DNA from: Patescibacteria group bacterium
Lineage (GTDB): Bacteria; Patescibacteriota; Gracilibacteria; JAHISY01
Direction of reading: 5' to 3'
Assembly: GCA_018817365.1 (NCBI GenBank)
Contig: JAHISY010000127.1
Location: 1-14,638 of the forward strand
DNA length: 14,638 nucleotides
Part shown: positions 5,123 to 10,990 of the stretch, piece by piece
Position numbering within the stretch: the first letter of the stretch is position 1
How the letters are laid out: the number at the start of each line of letters is the position of its first letter
Program-made: the position numbers and the translations under genes
Notes under the pieces: model-generated
The model's input: the letters and a program-made list of their open reading frames with translations, nothing else
The model's database searches: none
Told to the model about the DNA's origin: nothing

Positions 5123-7585
5123 TTAATATTTGATTCGGGTCAAAAGTGAACTCAAAAATTCCCGCGCATCGAACGGCTGCGAGCGAGCAGCGGCTGCGTG
5201 GAAATTCGAACCGTTTGATTGGAAAAGATTCGAGAAATATTGCGAATATTTTTCGAGCAACTTCGCGATCATCCGCGCCGCCTCCGCGCGCGTAATCGCT
5301 TGGGCAGGTTTGAACTCATCATTTTCAATCGAGAGCAAACCTTCTTCGGTCGCCACGTTCGCAAATCGCGAATACCACGCCGTCGGCGAAACATCTTTCA
5401 ACCCTCCCGCTTGAACTTCTGCCACCCGCGGGTAAAGCGCGGAGATCGTAATCTTCGCCGCCTCCGCGCGATTGACTGAACCGTTCGGCTGCCACGCGAA
5501 GTCGGCTTTCGGAGAAATCCAACCGCGCTCGCTCACCGCCGCAATGAAAGGCGCGTGCCAGTCGTTCGGTTGCACGTCGGTAAATTGTTGTTCTGACGGT
5601 CGGCGAGTGGAAATCTTCGCGGCTTTTACAATCATTTTTGCAAGCTCCGCGCGCGTAATCAGCCGGTCGGGATTGCTCTCGTCGGAAATGATTCCTTTTT
5701 TGCGGAGAAATTCGAGCGATGCGCTCTCTTCGTGGATTTTTATTTTCGTGAAAAATTCGGACTGCTGCCCGGCGGAATTTTTGACCGAAAGCCGAATTTT
5801 GTAATCTCCGATTTCGGAAAAACGATGTCGATAATTCGGACTCGAAGTCCAACCGGTATCGTAATCAACATCATTCTCCCCGCGGTAATCAAAATCCCAG
5901 CGGTATTTCAGCCACCCGCCCACACCGGAAGGATCGCGGGTGAGACTCGCGTCGAATTGGAAATTCGTGGCAAAAGTCCCCACCCGCGGCTCGACAGTGA
6001 AAGCGGCAATCGGCGGGAGAGAATCCGCCACTTCGAATTCGGCAGTGGCTTGTGAAGCCGCATTCGCATGATCGCGAACTTCGACGATCGCGGTGAATTT
6101 TCCAGTTTTCGAAAGTTGGAAAGTTTTGCTCCGCGAGCTGCTGAACTCTGTGTCGAAGATTCCGTCGCCGTCGAAATCGAAACGGTAATCGAGATTGCTC
6201 GTGCCAGTTTGATCATCGCGGCTGCCGGAAGCATCGAAGCGGAAGCTCGTGTCGCGCGTGGCGAGGAGCGGCGAGATTTTTAATTCCGCGCGCGGCGCAG
6301 TATTCGCCACGATTTTAATCGTCGTCTCCGCCTCCGCCAATCCGCCGTCCTCGTCGCGGATTTGGAGAGTCGGAGTATGCCAACCGGTCGAGGTGAAGCG
6401 ATGCGTCGCCGTTTTTGCGGTGGAAAAAGTCGTGTCGAAAACCCCATCTCCTTCGAAATCCCACCGTGCTTCAATCCGGCTCGTCGAACCGTCTTCGTCG
6501 CGGCTGCCGCTCGCAGAGAAATAAATTTCATCGCGGAGCACCGCCGTCCGCGAGCCGAGCGAGGCATTCGTGCGATTGCGGATGGTGAATTTCGCTGTCG
6601 GCGAAATATTATTCGAGTCGCTCACTGCCACCGCCCGCTCGGTTTGATCGGTTTCGCCGGCGGAATTGCGGACTTCGAGAATCGCATCGAAGACTCCCAC
6701 CGCGCGGTAAACTCGTTGAACTTTTGAGTCGTCCGACCACACAGTGTCGAAGACTCCATCGCCGTCAAAATCCCATCGGAATTCAGCCGCGCGGATCGAG
6801 TCGCTCGCGTCAAAATGAACGTTCGTGCCGGGAGAGATTTCGGTCGGCCAAGTTTGGAAACTCGCGCGCGGCGCGGTCGCTTTTTCGACGAGAACCAAAC
6901 CGATTTCTTTCGTGCGGAGTGAATCGTTTTCTTTTCCGACTACGTAAAAACCTTTTTCAATCGAACTCGAACCATCGGTATCCCGGACTTCGAGCCAAAC
7001 TTCCTGCCAACCTTCGCTGGAAAAAGTGTGAAAAAAATCGCGCGCGCGGCTCCAAGCGGTATCCCACTCCCCGTCGTGATCGAAGTCCCAGCGAACTTCG
7101 AGTTGATCGGTCGGCGTGTGAATGTTGGAAAAAACTTCGACTGTTAAATAGAAAGACGTGTCCGTGTCTCCCGTCTGCGGGGAAACAGAAATCTGCGCGA
7201 ATGGCGCGTGCTGGCTCGTCTTCGTTTGCACGTTAATCGTGGTCGCGGTCTCGTCAATCAATCCGTCGCGATCTTTCACTTGAAGCCGCGAAGCAAAGCT
7301 GCCGGCTTGTTCGAAAGTGTGCGATGTTTTCGAGCTGCTGCTCCAGTCGGTCCAATCGTATTTTGCCTCGAAATCCCACCGAAATTGGAGATTCGAACTT
7401 CCGCTGGCATCACGGCTGGCGGAAGCATCGAATTGAACCGCATTGCCGGTCATCGCCGCAGTCGGACTCGCGGTGAAACTCGCAGTCGGACCGAGACTGC
7501 TATCGGAGGGCAGTTCAGCCGAAACCGAACTCGCGAGAAGAACGAAAACAAACGCCAAAATCCCGATTTTTGTTTTGATTTTCAC
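5123..7585 (-). CDS. Secreted surface protein with six PKD domains and three C-terminal SLH domains
   Basis: The 820-residue product starts at a GTG and has a signal peptide (MKIKTKIGILAFVFVLLASSVSA, cleavage likely before ELP). Six PKD-like Ig-fold repeats follow at about 33-119, 128-216, 239-322, 329-426, 430-520 and 525-618. Each carries the WDF or FDF core strand, most with D-x-D-G-x-F-D-T that may bind calcium, and a closing LxVRD/N turn. Three S-layer homology modules occupy about 624-663, 668-718 and 729-776, with FTDV/LKDV and TRAEAA/NRAEAA motifs. SLH modules usually anchor proteins to wall-linked polymers, so this is probably a cell-surface rod or adhesin exposing its PKD array. The tail (777-820) is of unknown role. 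It has its own strong promoter. Architecture is clear; ligand unknown. Confidence 0.92.
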   Translation of the reverse strand: MKIKTKIGILAFVFVLLASSVSAELPSDSSLGPTASFTASPTAAMTGNAVQFDASASRDASGSSNLQFRWDFEAKYDWTDWSSSSKTSHTFEQAGSFASRLQVKDRDGLIDETATTINVQTKTSQHAPFAQISVSPQTGDTDTSFYLTVEVFSNIHTPTDQLEVRWDFDHDGEWDTAWSRARDFFHTFSSEGWQEVWLEVRDTDGSSSIEKGFYVVGKENDSLRTKEIGLVLVEKATAPRASFQTWPTEISPGTNVHFDASDSIRAAEFRWDFDGDGVFDTVWSDDSKVQRVYRAVGVFDAILEVRNSAGETDQTERAVAVSDSNNISPTAKFTIRNRTNASLGSRTAVLRDEIYFSASGSRDEDGSTSRIEARWDFEGDGVFDTTFSTAKTATHRFTSTGWHTPTLQIRDEDGGLAEAETTIKIVANTAPRAELKISPLLATRDTSFRFDASGSRDDQTGTSNLDYRFDFDGDGIFDTEFSSSRSKTFQLSKTGKFTAIVEVRDHANAASQATAEFEVADSLPPIAAFTVEPRVGTFATNFQFDASLTRDPSGVGGWLKYRWDFDYRGENDVDYDTGWTSSPNYRHRFSEIGDYKIRLSVKNSAGQQSEFFTKIKIHEESASLEFLRKKGIISDESNPDRLITRAELAKMIVKAAKISTRRPSEQQFTDVQPNDWHAPFIAAVSERGWISPKADFAWQPNGSVNRAEAAKITISALYPRVAEVQAGGLKDVSPTAWYSRFANVATEEGLLSIENDEFKPAQAITRAEAARMIAKLLEKYSQYFSNLFQSNGSNFHAAAARSQPFDAREFLSSLLTRIKY

Positions 7586-7591
7586 GAATTA

Positions 7592-7620
7592 ATTTTAACA
7601 GAAAACGAGGTTTTTTGCAA
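7592..7620 (-). promoter_or_regulatory. Promoter of the PKD/SLH gene, leaderless spacing
   Basis: On the minus strand TTGCAA (7615-7620) and TAAAAT (7592-7597) are separated by exactly 17 bp. Six nucleotides then lead to the GTG start at 7585, so transcription should begin at the start codon. This is the best -35/-10 pair in the window. Confidence 0.65.
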
Positions 7621-7721
7621 GCTTAAATGCCACTGTAACCTTACACGCTTCCAACTTTGTGAACTGTCTGTCGACAAGCTTTCTACTGCATCTCCTCAAA
7701 TCTCCGTCTCTGCCGGAGTGG

Positions 7722-7753
7722 AGTTAACCTGCCACCTAGGTGGCAGGTTAACT
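7722..7753. repeat. 32-bp perfect palindrome, sister of 1506-1535
   Basis: The 30-bp core (7723-7752) has left arm GTTAACCTGCCACCT followed directly by its reverse complement, centred on CCTAGG; one more A:T pair extends it to 32 bp. The outer GTTAACCT matches the nifU-nifS palindrome while the inner seven bases differ. A T-run follows on the plus strand, but no plus-strand gene lies upstream, so it is not an evident terminator. Confidence 0.95.
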
Positions 7754-7890
7754 GTTTTTTGTGCAAGTGCTTCGCCTTTGCAAATCTCCGTCTCTATTAT
7801 CCACATCCAATTTTTTTAATTCCTGCTTCGCCTTCCCTCTTTTCCGAAAGAGGGGTTGAGGAGATTTGCAAAGGTGGTTAGCAAGCGAGG

Positions 7891-7928
7891 CTTGAATTTC
7901 AGCAGGCGGGTAGTTAGCGAGCCTCCAC
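7891..7928 (+). repeat. 38-nt direct repeat, copy 1 (copy 2 at 8131-8168)
   Basis: CTTGAATTTCAGCAGGCGGG, a TAGTTAGCGA segment and GCCTCCAC recur 240 nt downstream with only a two-base change (TAGTT versus TGATT). Both copies are preceded by a GAGATTTG-containing segment and followed by heptamers. Confidence 0.95.
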
Positions 7929-7948
7929 CCTCCACTTCCCGCTGAATC

Positions 7949-8012
7949 CAACCCCTCGGGTTGAAATCACCGCGCAATGTTTTGAAATTCTGTCTACCAA
8001 CCCCTCGGGTTG
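7949..8012. repeat. Pair of CAACCC-CTC-GGGTTG hairpins 49 bp apart
   Basis: Identical hairpins with 6-bp arms lie at 7949-7963 and 7998-8012, joined by a segment containing CACCGCGC and TTCTGTCTACC. A third copy at 14262-14276 (loop CTG) has the same downstream segment. Confidence 0.9.
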
Positions 8013-8068
8013 AAATTTAAAAGAGGGAAAAGATAGTTGTCGCGAATTTTGGAAAACAAGTTAAAATT

Positions 8069-8110
8069 CCACCCTCCACCCTCCAATATCCAAAGTCCAA
8101 TATCCAATCG
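8069..8110 (+). repeat. Heptamer array (CCANNNT type)
   Basis: Six contiguous units read CCACCCT, CCACCCT, CCAATAT, CCAAAGT, CCAATAT, CCAATCG and run into GGTTTGGGGGAGATTTG. A five-unit sister array at 8165-8199 also ends in CCAATCG and runs into GGGTTGGGGAGATTTT. Confidence 0.9.
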
Positions 8111-8130
8111 GGTTTGGGGGAGATTTGAGA

Positions 8131-8168
8131 CTTGAATTTCAGCAGGCGGGTGATTAGCGAGCCTCCAC
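8131..8168 (+). repeat. 38-nt direct repeat, copy 2
   Basis: See the copy at 7891-7928. At the related locus near 14225-14245 the flanking GGGGAGATTTG and GCCTCCACTTTCC are joined with only CAA between, so most of this block is absent there. Confidence 0.95.
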
Positions 8169-8199
8169 TTTCCAATATCCAATGTCCAATGTCCAATCG
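8165..8199 (+). repeat. Heptamer array (CCANNNT type), second
   Basis: Five contiguous units read CCACTTT, CCAATAT, CCAATGT, CCAATGT, CCAATCG, followed by a G-rich block shared with the array at 8069-8110. Confidence 0.9.
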
Positions 8200-8271
8200 G
8201 GGTTGGGGAGATTTTCTCTAAAATCTCCTTCCTCTGGCTGAATAAGATGGTGGTGGTGGTGCGTAAGATCA

Positions 8272-8613
8272 CTAAATGCTGACCGTAGAAGGCTTCCGAT
8301 CCCACCCTCCGAGAAGGTGAAGGTGGAGATGAAAAATGATTTGCCCGCCTTTTTCACCGGAGTTGAAAATCAATTTGTAGCCCTCGAGCCGCCGCTCGCT
8401 CGCCAATTTCCGAGCAATCCTAATGAGGTGACCGATCAACGGTTCGTCCTCTTCCGAAACGTCCGCAATCGTCGGGATATGTTTTTTTGGAACGATGAGA
8501 ATGTGTACCGGCGCGGCGGGATTGATATCGTTGAAAGCGACGACGCGATCATCCTCATACTCGACGGCAGCGGGAGCCCGACCGTTCGCGATGTCGCAAA
8601 AAACACAGGACAA
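8272..8613 (-). CDS. HIT-family (HINT/PKCI-like) nucleotide hydrolase
   Basis: The 113-residue protein carries the histidine triad HLHLHLL at residues 95-101 (His95, His97, His99), the CVFC zinc-type pair Cys3/Cys6, and the family segment AFNDINPAAPVHILIVPKKHI (about 26-46). HINT-branch enzymes hydrolyse phosphoramidates and adenylylated amino acids; the physiological substrate is uncertain. Translation appears to start at TTG (8613), as no ATG or GTG lies in a sensible upstream position and the Met-Ser-Cys-x-Phe-Cys start is typical. The C-terminal tail after LGG is unusual (WDRKPSTVSI, where relatives often have an MGWPPG-like end) and it abuts the repeat mosaic, so the last residues may have been replaced by repeat sequence. 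It is divergent from the GAPDH gene. Confidence 0.92.
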   Translation of the reverse strand: MSCVFCDIANGRAPAAVEYEDDRVVAFNDINPAAPVHILIVPKKHIPTIADVSEEDEPLIGHLIRIARKLASERRLEGYKLIFNSGEKGGQIIFHLHLHLLGGWDRKPSTVSI

Positions 8614-8707
8614 ATTTGAAATTAAAAAGTATAAAGTATAAAGTCAACTAAATTTTAGTGTCAACGAAAAAACAAAGCAAAATCTAAAATTTATACTTTC
8701 CAATTTC
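8614..8707. promoter_or_regulatory. Divergent HIT / GAPDH promoter region with short heptamer run
   Basis: GTATAAA is repeated (8629-8642) followed by GTCAACT, again with 7-nt periodicity. A TATACT at 8692-8697, 10 nt before the GAPDH ATG, is a plausible -10 for gap. On the other strand TTGACT and TATACT-like boxes precede the HIT gene, but spacing is not decisive. Confidence 0.4.
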
Positions 8708-9733
8708 ATGAAAGTTGCTATCAATGGCTTCGGTCGCATCGGGAGACAAACCCTCCGCGCTGCCCTCGCGAGAAATTCTAAAATCGAAATCGTGGCGATA
8801 AACGATCTCGTGCCGGTCGAAATGCTCGCGCATCTTTTCGAATTCGACTCGGTGTACGGTCGCTTCGACGGCACAGTCGAGACCGGCGACGATTTTTTGA
8901 AAATCGCGGGGAAAGAAATTAAAGTTTTCGCGGAAAAAGATCCGGCAAATTTGCCGTGGAAAGATCTCGGAGTGGATGTCGTGATCGAGTCAACCGGCTT
9001 CTTTTGCGACAAAAACGGGGCGAGCAAACATCTCGCGGCGGGAGCGAAAGTGGTGATCATCTCCGCGCCAGCGAAAGATGTCGATGGGACTTTTGTGCGG
9101 GGGGTGAATTGCGCCGACTTCAATCCGAAGACGATGCCCGTCGTTTCGAATGCGAGCTGCACGACGAATTGTCTCGCGCCCATAGCGAAAGTTTTGCACG
9201 AAAAATTTGGAATCGAGAAAGGATTAATGACGACAACGCACGCGTACACGAGCGACCAAAGATTGATCGACGCGCCACACAAAGATCCGCGCCGAGCGAG
9301 AGCCGCCGCGCTGTCGATCATTCCGACTTCGACAGGCGCAGCGAAAGCCGTCGGCGAAGTGCTGCCGGAACTCGCGGGAAAATTGACGGGAATCTCTTTC
9401 CGCGTGCCGACACCGACTGTGTCAGTTGTCGATTTCGTCGCGGAATTGCGGAAAAACGTGACGGCAGAAGAGGTGAATGCTGCTTTGAAAAAAGCGAGCG
9501 AAAACGAGCTGAAAGATATTTTGGGATTCGAAGAAAGACCGCTCGTCTCGATGGATTTCAAGGGTGACGCGCGCAGCTCCATCGTGGACGCAGCGAACAC
9601 GCTCGTCGTCGGCGAGAATCCCCGATCGGAGTCGGGGACCAGCCTAGTGAAAGTAATCGCGTGGTACGACAACGAGTGGGGCTACTCAAATCGGCTCGTG
9701 GAACTCGCGGAGCTGGCGGTGGAGAGGTTGTGA
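8708..9733 (+). CDS. gap: Glyceraldehyde-3-phosphate dehydrogenase
   Basis: This 341-residue enzyme oxidises glyceraldehyde-3-phosphate to 1,3-bisphosphoglycerate in glycolysis. The Rossmann motif INGFGRIGR starts at residue 5, Asp33 (INDL) suggests NAD+ preference, SNASCTTNC gives the catalytic Cys151, THAYTSDQ the partner His178, and WYDNEWGYSNR (319-329) closes the catalytic domain. Between DAANTLV and LVKVIAWYDNEW relatives have a short turn; here GENPRSESGTS (302-312) is inserted, encoded by a hairpin repeat, in a surface loop position. The gene stands alone, divergent from the HIT gene and followed after about 90 nt by tRNA-Ser. A T-run at about 9766-9774 follows the stop without a strong hairpin. 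Confidence 0.97.
   Translation: MKVAINGFGRIGRQTLRAALARNSKIEIVAINDLVPVEMLAHLFEFDSVYGRFDGTVETGDDFLKIAGKEIKVFAEKDPANLPWKDLGVDVVIESTGFFCDKNGASKHLAAGAKVVIISAPAKDVDGTFVRGVNCADFNPKTMPVVSNASCTTNCLAPIAKVLHEKFGIEKGLMTTTHAYTSDQRLIDAPHKDPRRARAAALSIIPTSTGAAKAVGEVLPELAGKLTGISFRVPTPTVSVVDFVAELRKNVTAEEVNAALKKASENELKDILGFEERPLVSMDFKGDARSSIVDAANTLVVGENPRSESGTSLVKVIAWYDNEWGYSNRLVELAELAVERL
9619..9638 (+). repeat. Hairpin repeat inserted in frame in gap
   Basis: TCCCCGA and TCGGGGA form 7-bp arms around TCGGAG. It encodes the extra residues NPRSESGT in GAPDH. Confidence 0.75.
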
Positions 9734-9822
9734 GAAGAAGGATGGTCTTGGCGCTAAGTTCTGTTTTTTTTTGAAATGGAATTATTCCGATGGGAGTTTT
9801 TTTAGTAGAATCACAGCAGTTT

Positions 9823-9912
9823 GGAGGGGTGCCAGAGTGGTCGAATGGAACAGTCTTGAAAACTGTCAGACCCGCAAGGGTCTCGTGGGTTCGAATCCCA
9901 CCCCCTCCGCCA
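9823..9912 (+). tRNA. tRNA-Ser: tRNA-Ser (anticodon UGA)
   Basis: The acceptor arms GGAGGGG and CCCCTCC pair, followed by discriminator G and an encoded CCA. The anticodon stem ACAGT/ACTGT encloses CTTGAAA, giving anticodon TGA (9857-9859). A long variable arm, AGACCC-GCAA-GGGTCT, and the T arm GTGGG-TTCGAAT-CCCAC confirm a class II serine tRNA. It decodes UCA. Confidence 0.97.
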
Positions 9913-9976
9913 AAGGAAAATTCGCAGCGAATCCTACGGAATTTGGTGTAGAGTGTGACGGTGAAGTAAAATAAAC

Positions 9977-10273
9977 ATGGGTGCGATTATGAATCATAAA
10001 GAAACTAATTACGATGGAGCTGCTATCGGCGCAATAGTGGTTTTCTTTGTGGCTGGTTTTTTAAGTTTTATAATTGGATCAATGGTTTTCCCCGACTTAG
10101 AGAATTTAGGAATATTAGTCGTGCTTCTCTCTTGGAGCCTGATGTTAATTACTCAATTTCTAATAACAGGGGAAATTAGTTGGAAAGCGGTAGAACCCCT
10201 TTTATATTTTGGTTTGATTGGTCCAATTTGGGCACTCGTAGGTGTGCTACTGATGGTCTTAAAAATAATTTAA
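9977..10273 (+). CDS. Hypothetical three-helix membrane protein
   Basis: The 98-residue product has hydrophobic segments at about 14-37, 43-64 and 74-97 with a short hydrophilic N-terminus (MGAIMNHKETNYDG). I recognise no family. A TAAAAT box lies 4 nt before the ATG; a second in-frame ATG at 9989 is an alternative start. Composition is visibly AT-richer than the flanking host-like genes (many TTA, ATT and AAT codons, little GCG or CGC), suggesting recent acquisition, and it lies just behind a tRNA gene, a common insertion point. Two nucleotides separate it from the next small ORF, so the two probably form one unit. Confidence 0.6.
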   Translation: MGAIMNHKETNYDGAAIGAIVVFFVAGFLSFIIGSMVFPDLENLGILVVLLSWSLMLITQFLITGEISWKAVEPLLYFGLIGPIWALVGVLLMVLKII

Positions 10274-10275
10274 TT

Positions 10276-10497
10276 ATGCCTAATATTCACATAATTTTTA
10301 ATCATACAACCGATGACGGCATCAAAGGAGAACTTGGTATTGACGACAACAGCAATCTTTATTGGAATGGAAAAATGGTTACGACTAAAAGTAAAGTCTC
10401 TTTGGGGTGGTGGGTGAACATTTTTATTATTATTGCTTCTTTGTCGACATTGGTAATGGCTATTTTTGCCGTTTTAGAGTTTTGTTATCCTTCATAA
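10276..10497 (+). CDS. Hypothetical small protein with C-terminal membrane helix
   Basis: Starting from the ATG at 10276 the product has 73 residues: a polar N-terminal part (MPNIHIIFNHTTDDGIKGEL onward, about 1-43) and one hydrophobic helix (about 46-70, WVNIFIIIASLSTLVMAIFA). The frame is open further upstream, but that part overlaps the preceding gene, so the ATG two nucleotides after its stop is preferred. I recognise no family. Like its partner it is AT-rich. Its 3' end overlaps, antisense, a possible gene remnant (10485-10553). Confidence 0.5.
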   Translation: MPNIHIIFNHTTDDGIKGELGIDDNSNLYWNGKMVTTKSKVSLGWWVNIFIIIASLSTLVMAIFAVLEFCYPS

Positions 10498-10553
10498 TAA
10501 TTTTCACTCGCTCCCATCATCCGCAAAAATTCGACGGCTCGCGAAATTGTCTG
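10485..10553 (-). pseudogene. Possible 3' remnant of a lost gene
   Basis: The minus strand reads about VQTISRAVEFLRMMGASENYYEG then TAA, with codon use like the host genes (GCC GTC GAA, GCG AGT GAA) and unlike the AT-rich ORF it overlaps. The upstream side is replaced by GATTACGCTGATT repeats. I cannot name the protein and chance is possible. Confidence 0.25.
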
Positions 10554-10559
10554 AACTGT

Positions 10560-10685
10560 GATTACGCTGATTAGTATGATTACGCTGATTGGTCGGTGCT
10601 GAAAATAAGATGGTGGTGACAATCAGAGATGGTGGTTATTAATAGCAGGCGACAAATCATAGTTAATCCGTTAATCAGTGTAATC
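10560..10685. repeat. 126-bp element bounded by inverted GATTACRCTGATT
   Basis: GATTACGCTGATT occurs at 10560-10572 and 10578-10590, and its inverted form AATCAGTGTAATC at 10673-10685. The interior TGCTGAAAATAAGATGGTGG recurs in part at 8235-8255 and 14395-14420, and GATTACACTGATT at 14370-14382 continues into the same TATGATTA segment. Confidence 0.7.
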
Positions 10686-10712
10686 AGTGGTTCAGACAAA
10701 AAAGCATTCGGA

Positions 10713-10775
10713 CTATTCCTCCCCCGCAAAATCCTCCCAAACTCTCGGCTGATATTTTTTGAGATGCGCGCGTTG
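10713..10775 (-). pseudogene. Possible 3' remnant of a lost gene (C-terminus ...VWEDFAGEE)
   Basis: The minus strand reads QRAHLKKYQPRVWEDFAGEE then TAG, 20 residues that look like a genuine C-terminus with host-like codons. It is cut on its 5' side by the repeat junction TGTCATCCCC. No start exists and the protein cannot be named. Confidence 0.3.
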
Positions 10776-10795
10776 TCATCCCCAACCACTTCCTC

Positions 10796-10900
10796 TGTCA
10801 TTCCCAACTTGATTGGGAATCCAGAAAGAGAAGTCTCCCTTGAGTTTGTTCTGGGTTCCCTTTCCCCACTTTCGTGAGGACAAGTTTCAAGGGAATGACA
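10796..10900. mobile_element. 105-bp MITE-like element with 10-bp terminal inverted repeats
   Basis: The ends are TGTCATTCCC and GGGAATGACA. Inside, GGGAATCCAGAA and TTCTGGGTTCCC point toward each other, so it consists of two inverted copies of the repeat also found in the GIY-YIG gene. The left copy has an ATTCCCAA/TTGGGAAT hairpin (10800-10820). No ORF is present. Transposition is inferred, not shown. Confidence 0.55.
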
Positions 10901-10981
10901 AGTGGGGGGGCGGAAATGACAAAGTAGTGGGGGGGCGGAAATGACAAGTGGCGGCACAGAAATAACAATGGCGTAGAGGGA
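10894..10981 (+). repeat. Four degenerate 21-25 nt tandem units
   Basis: Units begin AATGACAAGTGG (10894), AATGACAAAGTAGTGG (10915), AATGACAAGTGGCGG (10940) and AATAACAATGGCG (10961). The first two contain a G7 run and end CGGA. Confidence 0.8.
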
Positions 10982-10990
10982 GACAAAAAA

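Larger units (their letters stand above)
7621..8271. repeat. Intergenic repeat mosaic between the HIT and PKD/SLH genes
   Basis: No convincing gene lies in these 650 bases. The stretch holds a 32-bp palindrome (7722-7753), heptamer arrays (about 7925-7938, 8069-8110, 8165-8199), a 38-nt direct repeat, two CAACCC hairpins and GTG-rich sequence at 8248-8262. Modules such as TGCTTCGCCTTCCCTCTTTT (from 7825), GGGGAGATTTG and TTCTGTCTACC recur in the mosaic at 13966-14638, so both belong to one composite repeat family. Confidence 0.85.
10498..10990. repeat. Intergenic repeat mosaic with possible gene remnants
   Basis: No intact gene is convincing in these 490 bases. It contains an inverted-repeat element (10560-10685), a host-like C-terminal coding remnant (10713-10775), a 105-bp element with 10-bp terminal inverted repeats (10796-10900) and a G-rich tandem repeat (10894-10981). 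Apparent minus-strand ORFs here are translated repeat. Confidence 0.8.

Noticed and set aside
5130..7236. Several plus-strand ORFs opposite the PKD/SLH gene
   Set aside because: Arg- and Ser-rich shadows of a repetitive coding sequence with a clear signal peptide and domains on the minus strand.
7722..7753. Rho-independent terminator
   Set aside because: The T-run is on the plus strand but no plus-strand gene lies upstream; the HIT transcript would read it in the opposite direction without a U-tract.
7891..8199. Direct repeats that could suggest a CRISPR array
   Set aside because: Only two 38-nt copies 240 nt apart with repeat-derived sequence between them; no regular spacers and no cas genes.
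8069..8199. Replication origin iterons
   Set aside because: Periodic repeats alone are insufficient; no dnaA gene or DnaA-box cluster was noticed and similar arrays occur in many gaps.
8644..9672. 342-residue ORF antisense to GAPDH
   Set aside because: A shadow of the strongly biased gap codons; no family motifs, while the plus strand is unambiguous GAPDH.
500..9733. UGA recoded to glycine (Gracilibacteria-type code)
   Set aside because: Rrf2, NifS, Maf, GAPDH and GIY-YIG genes end properly at TGA at their family lengths.
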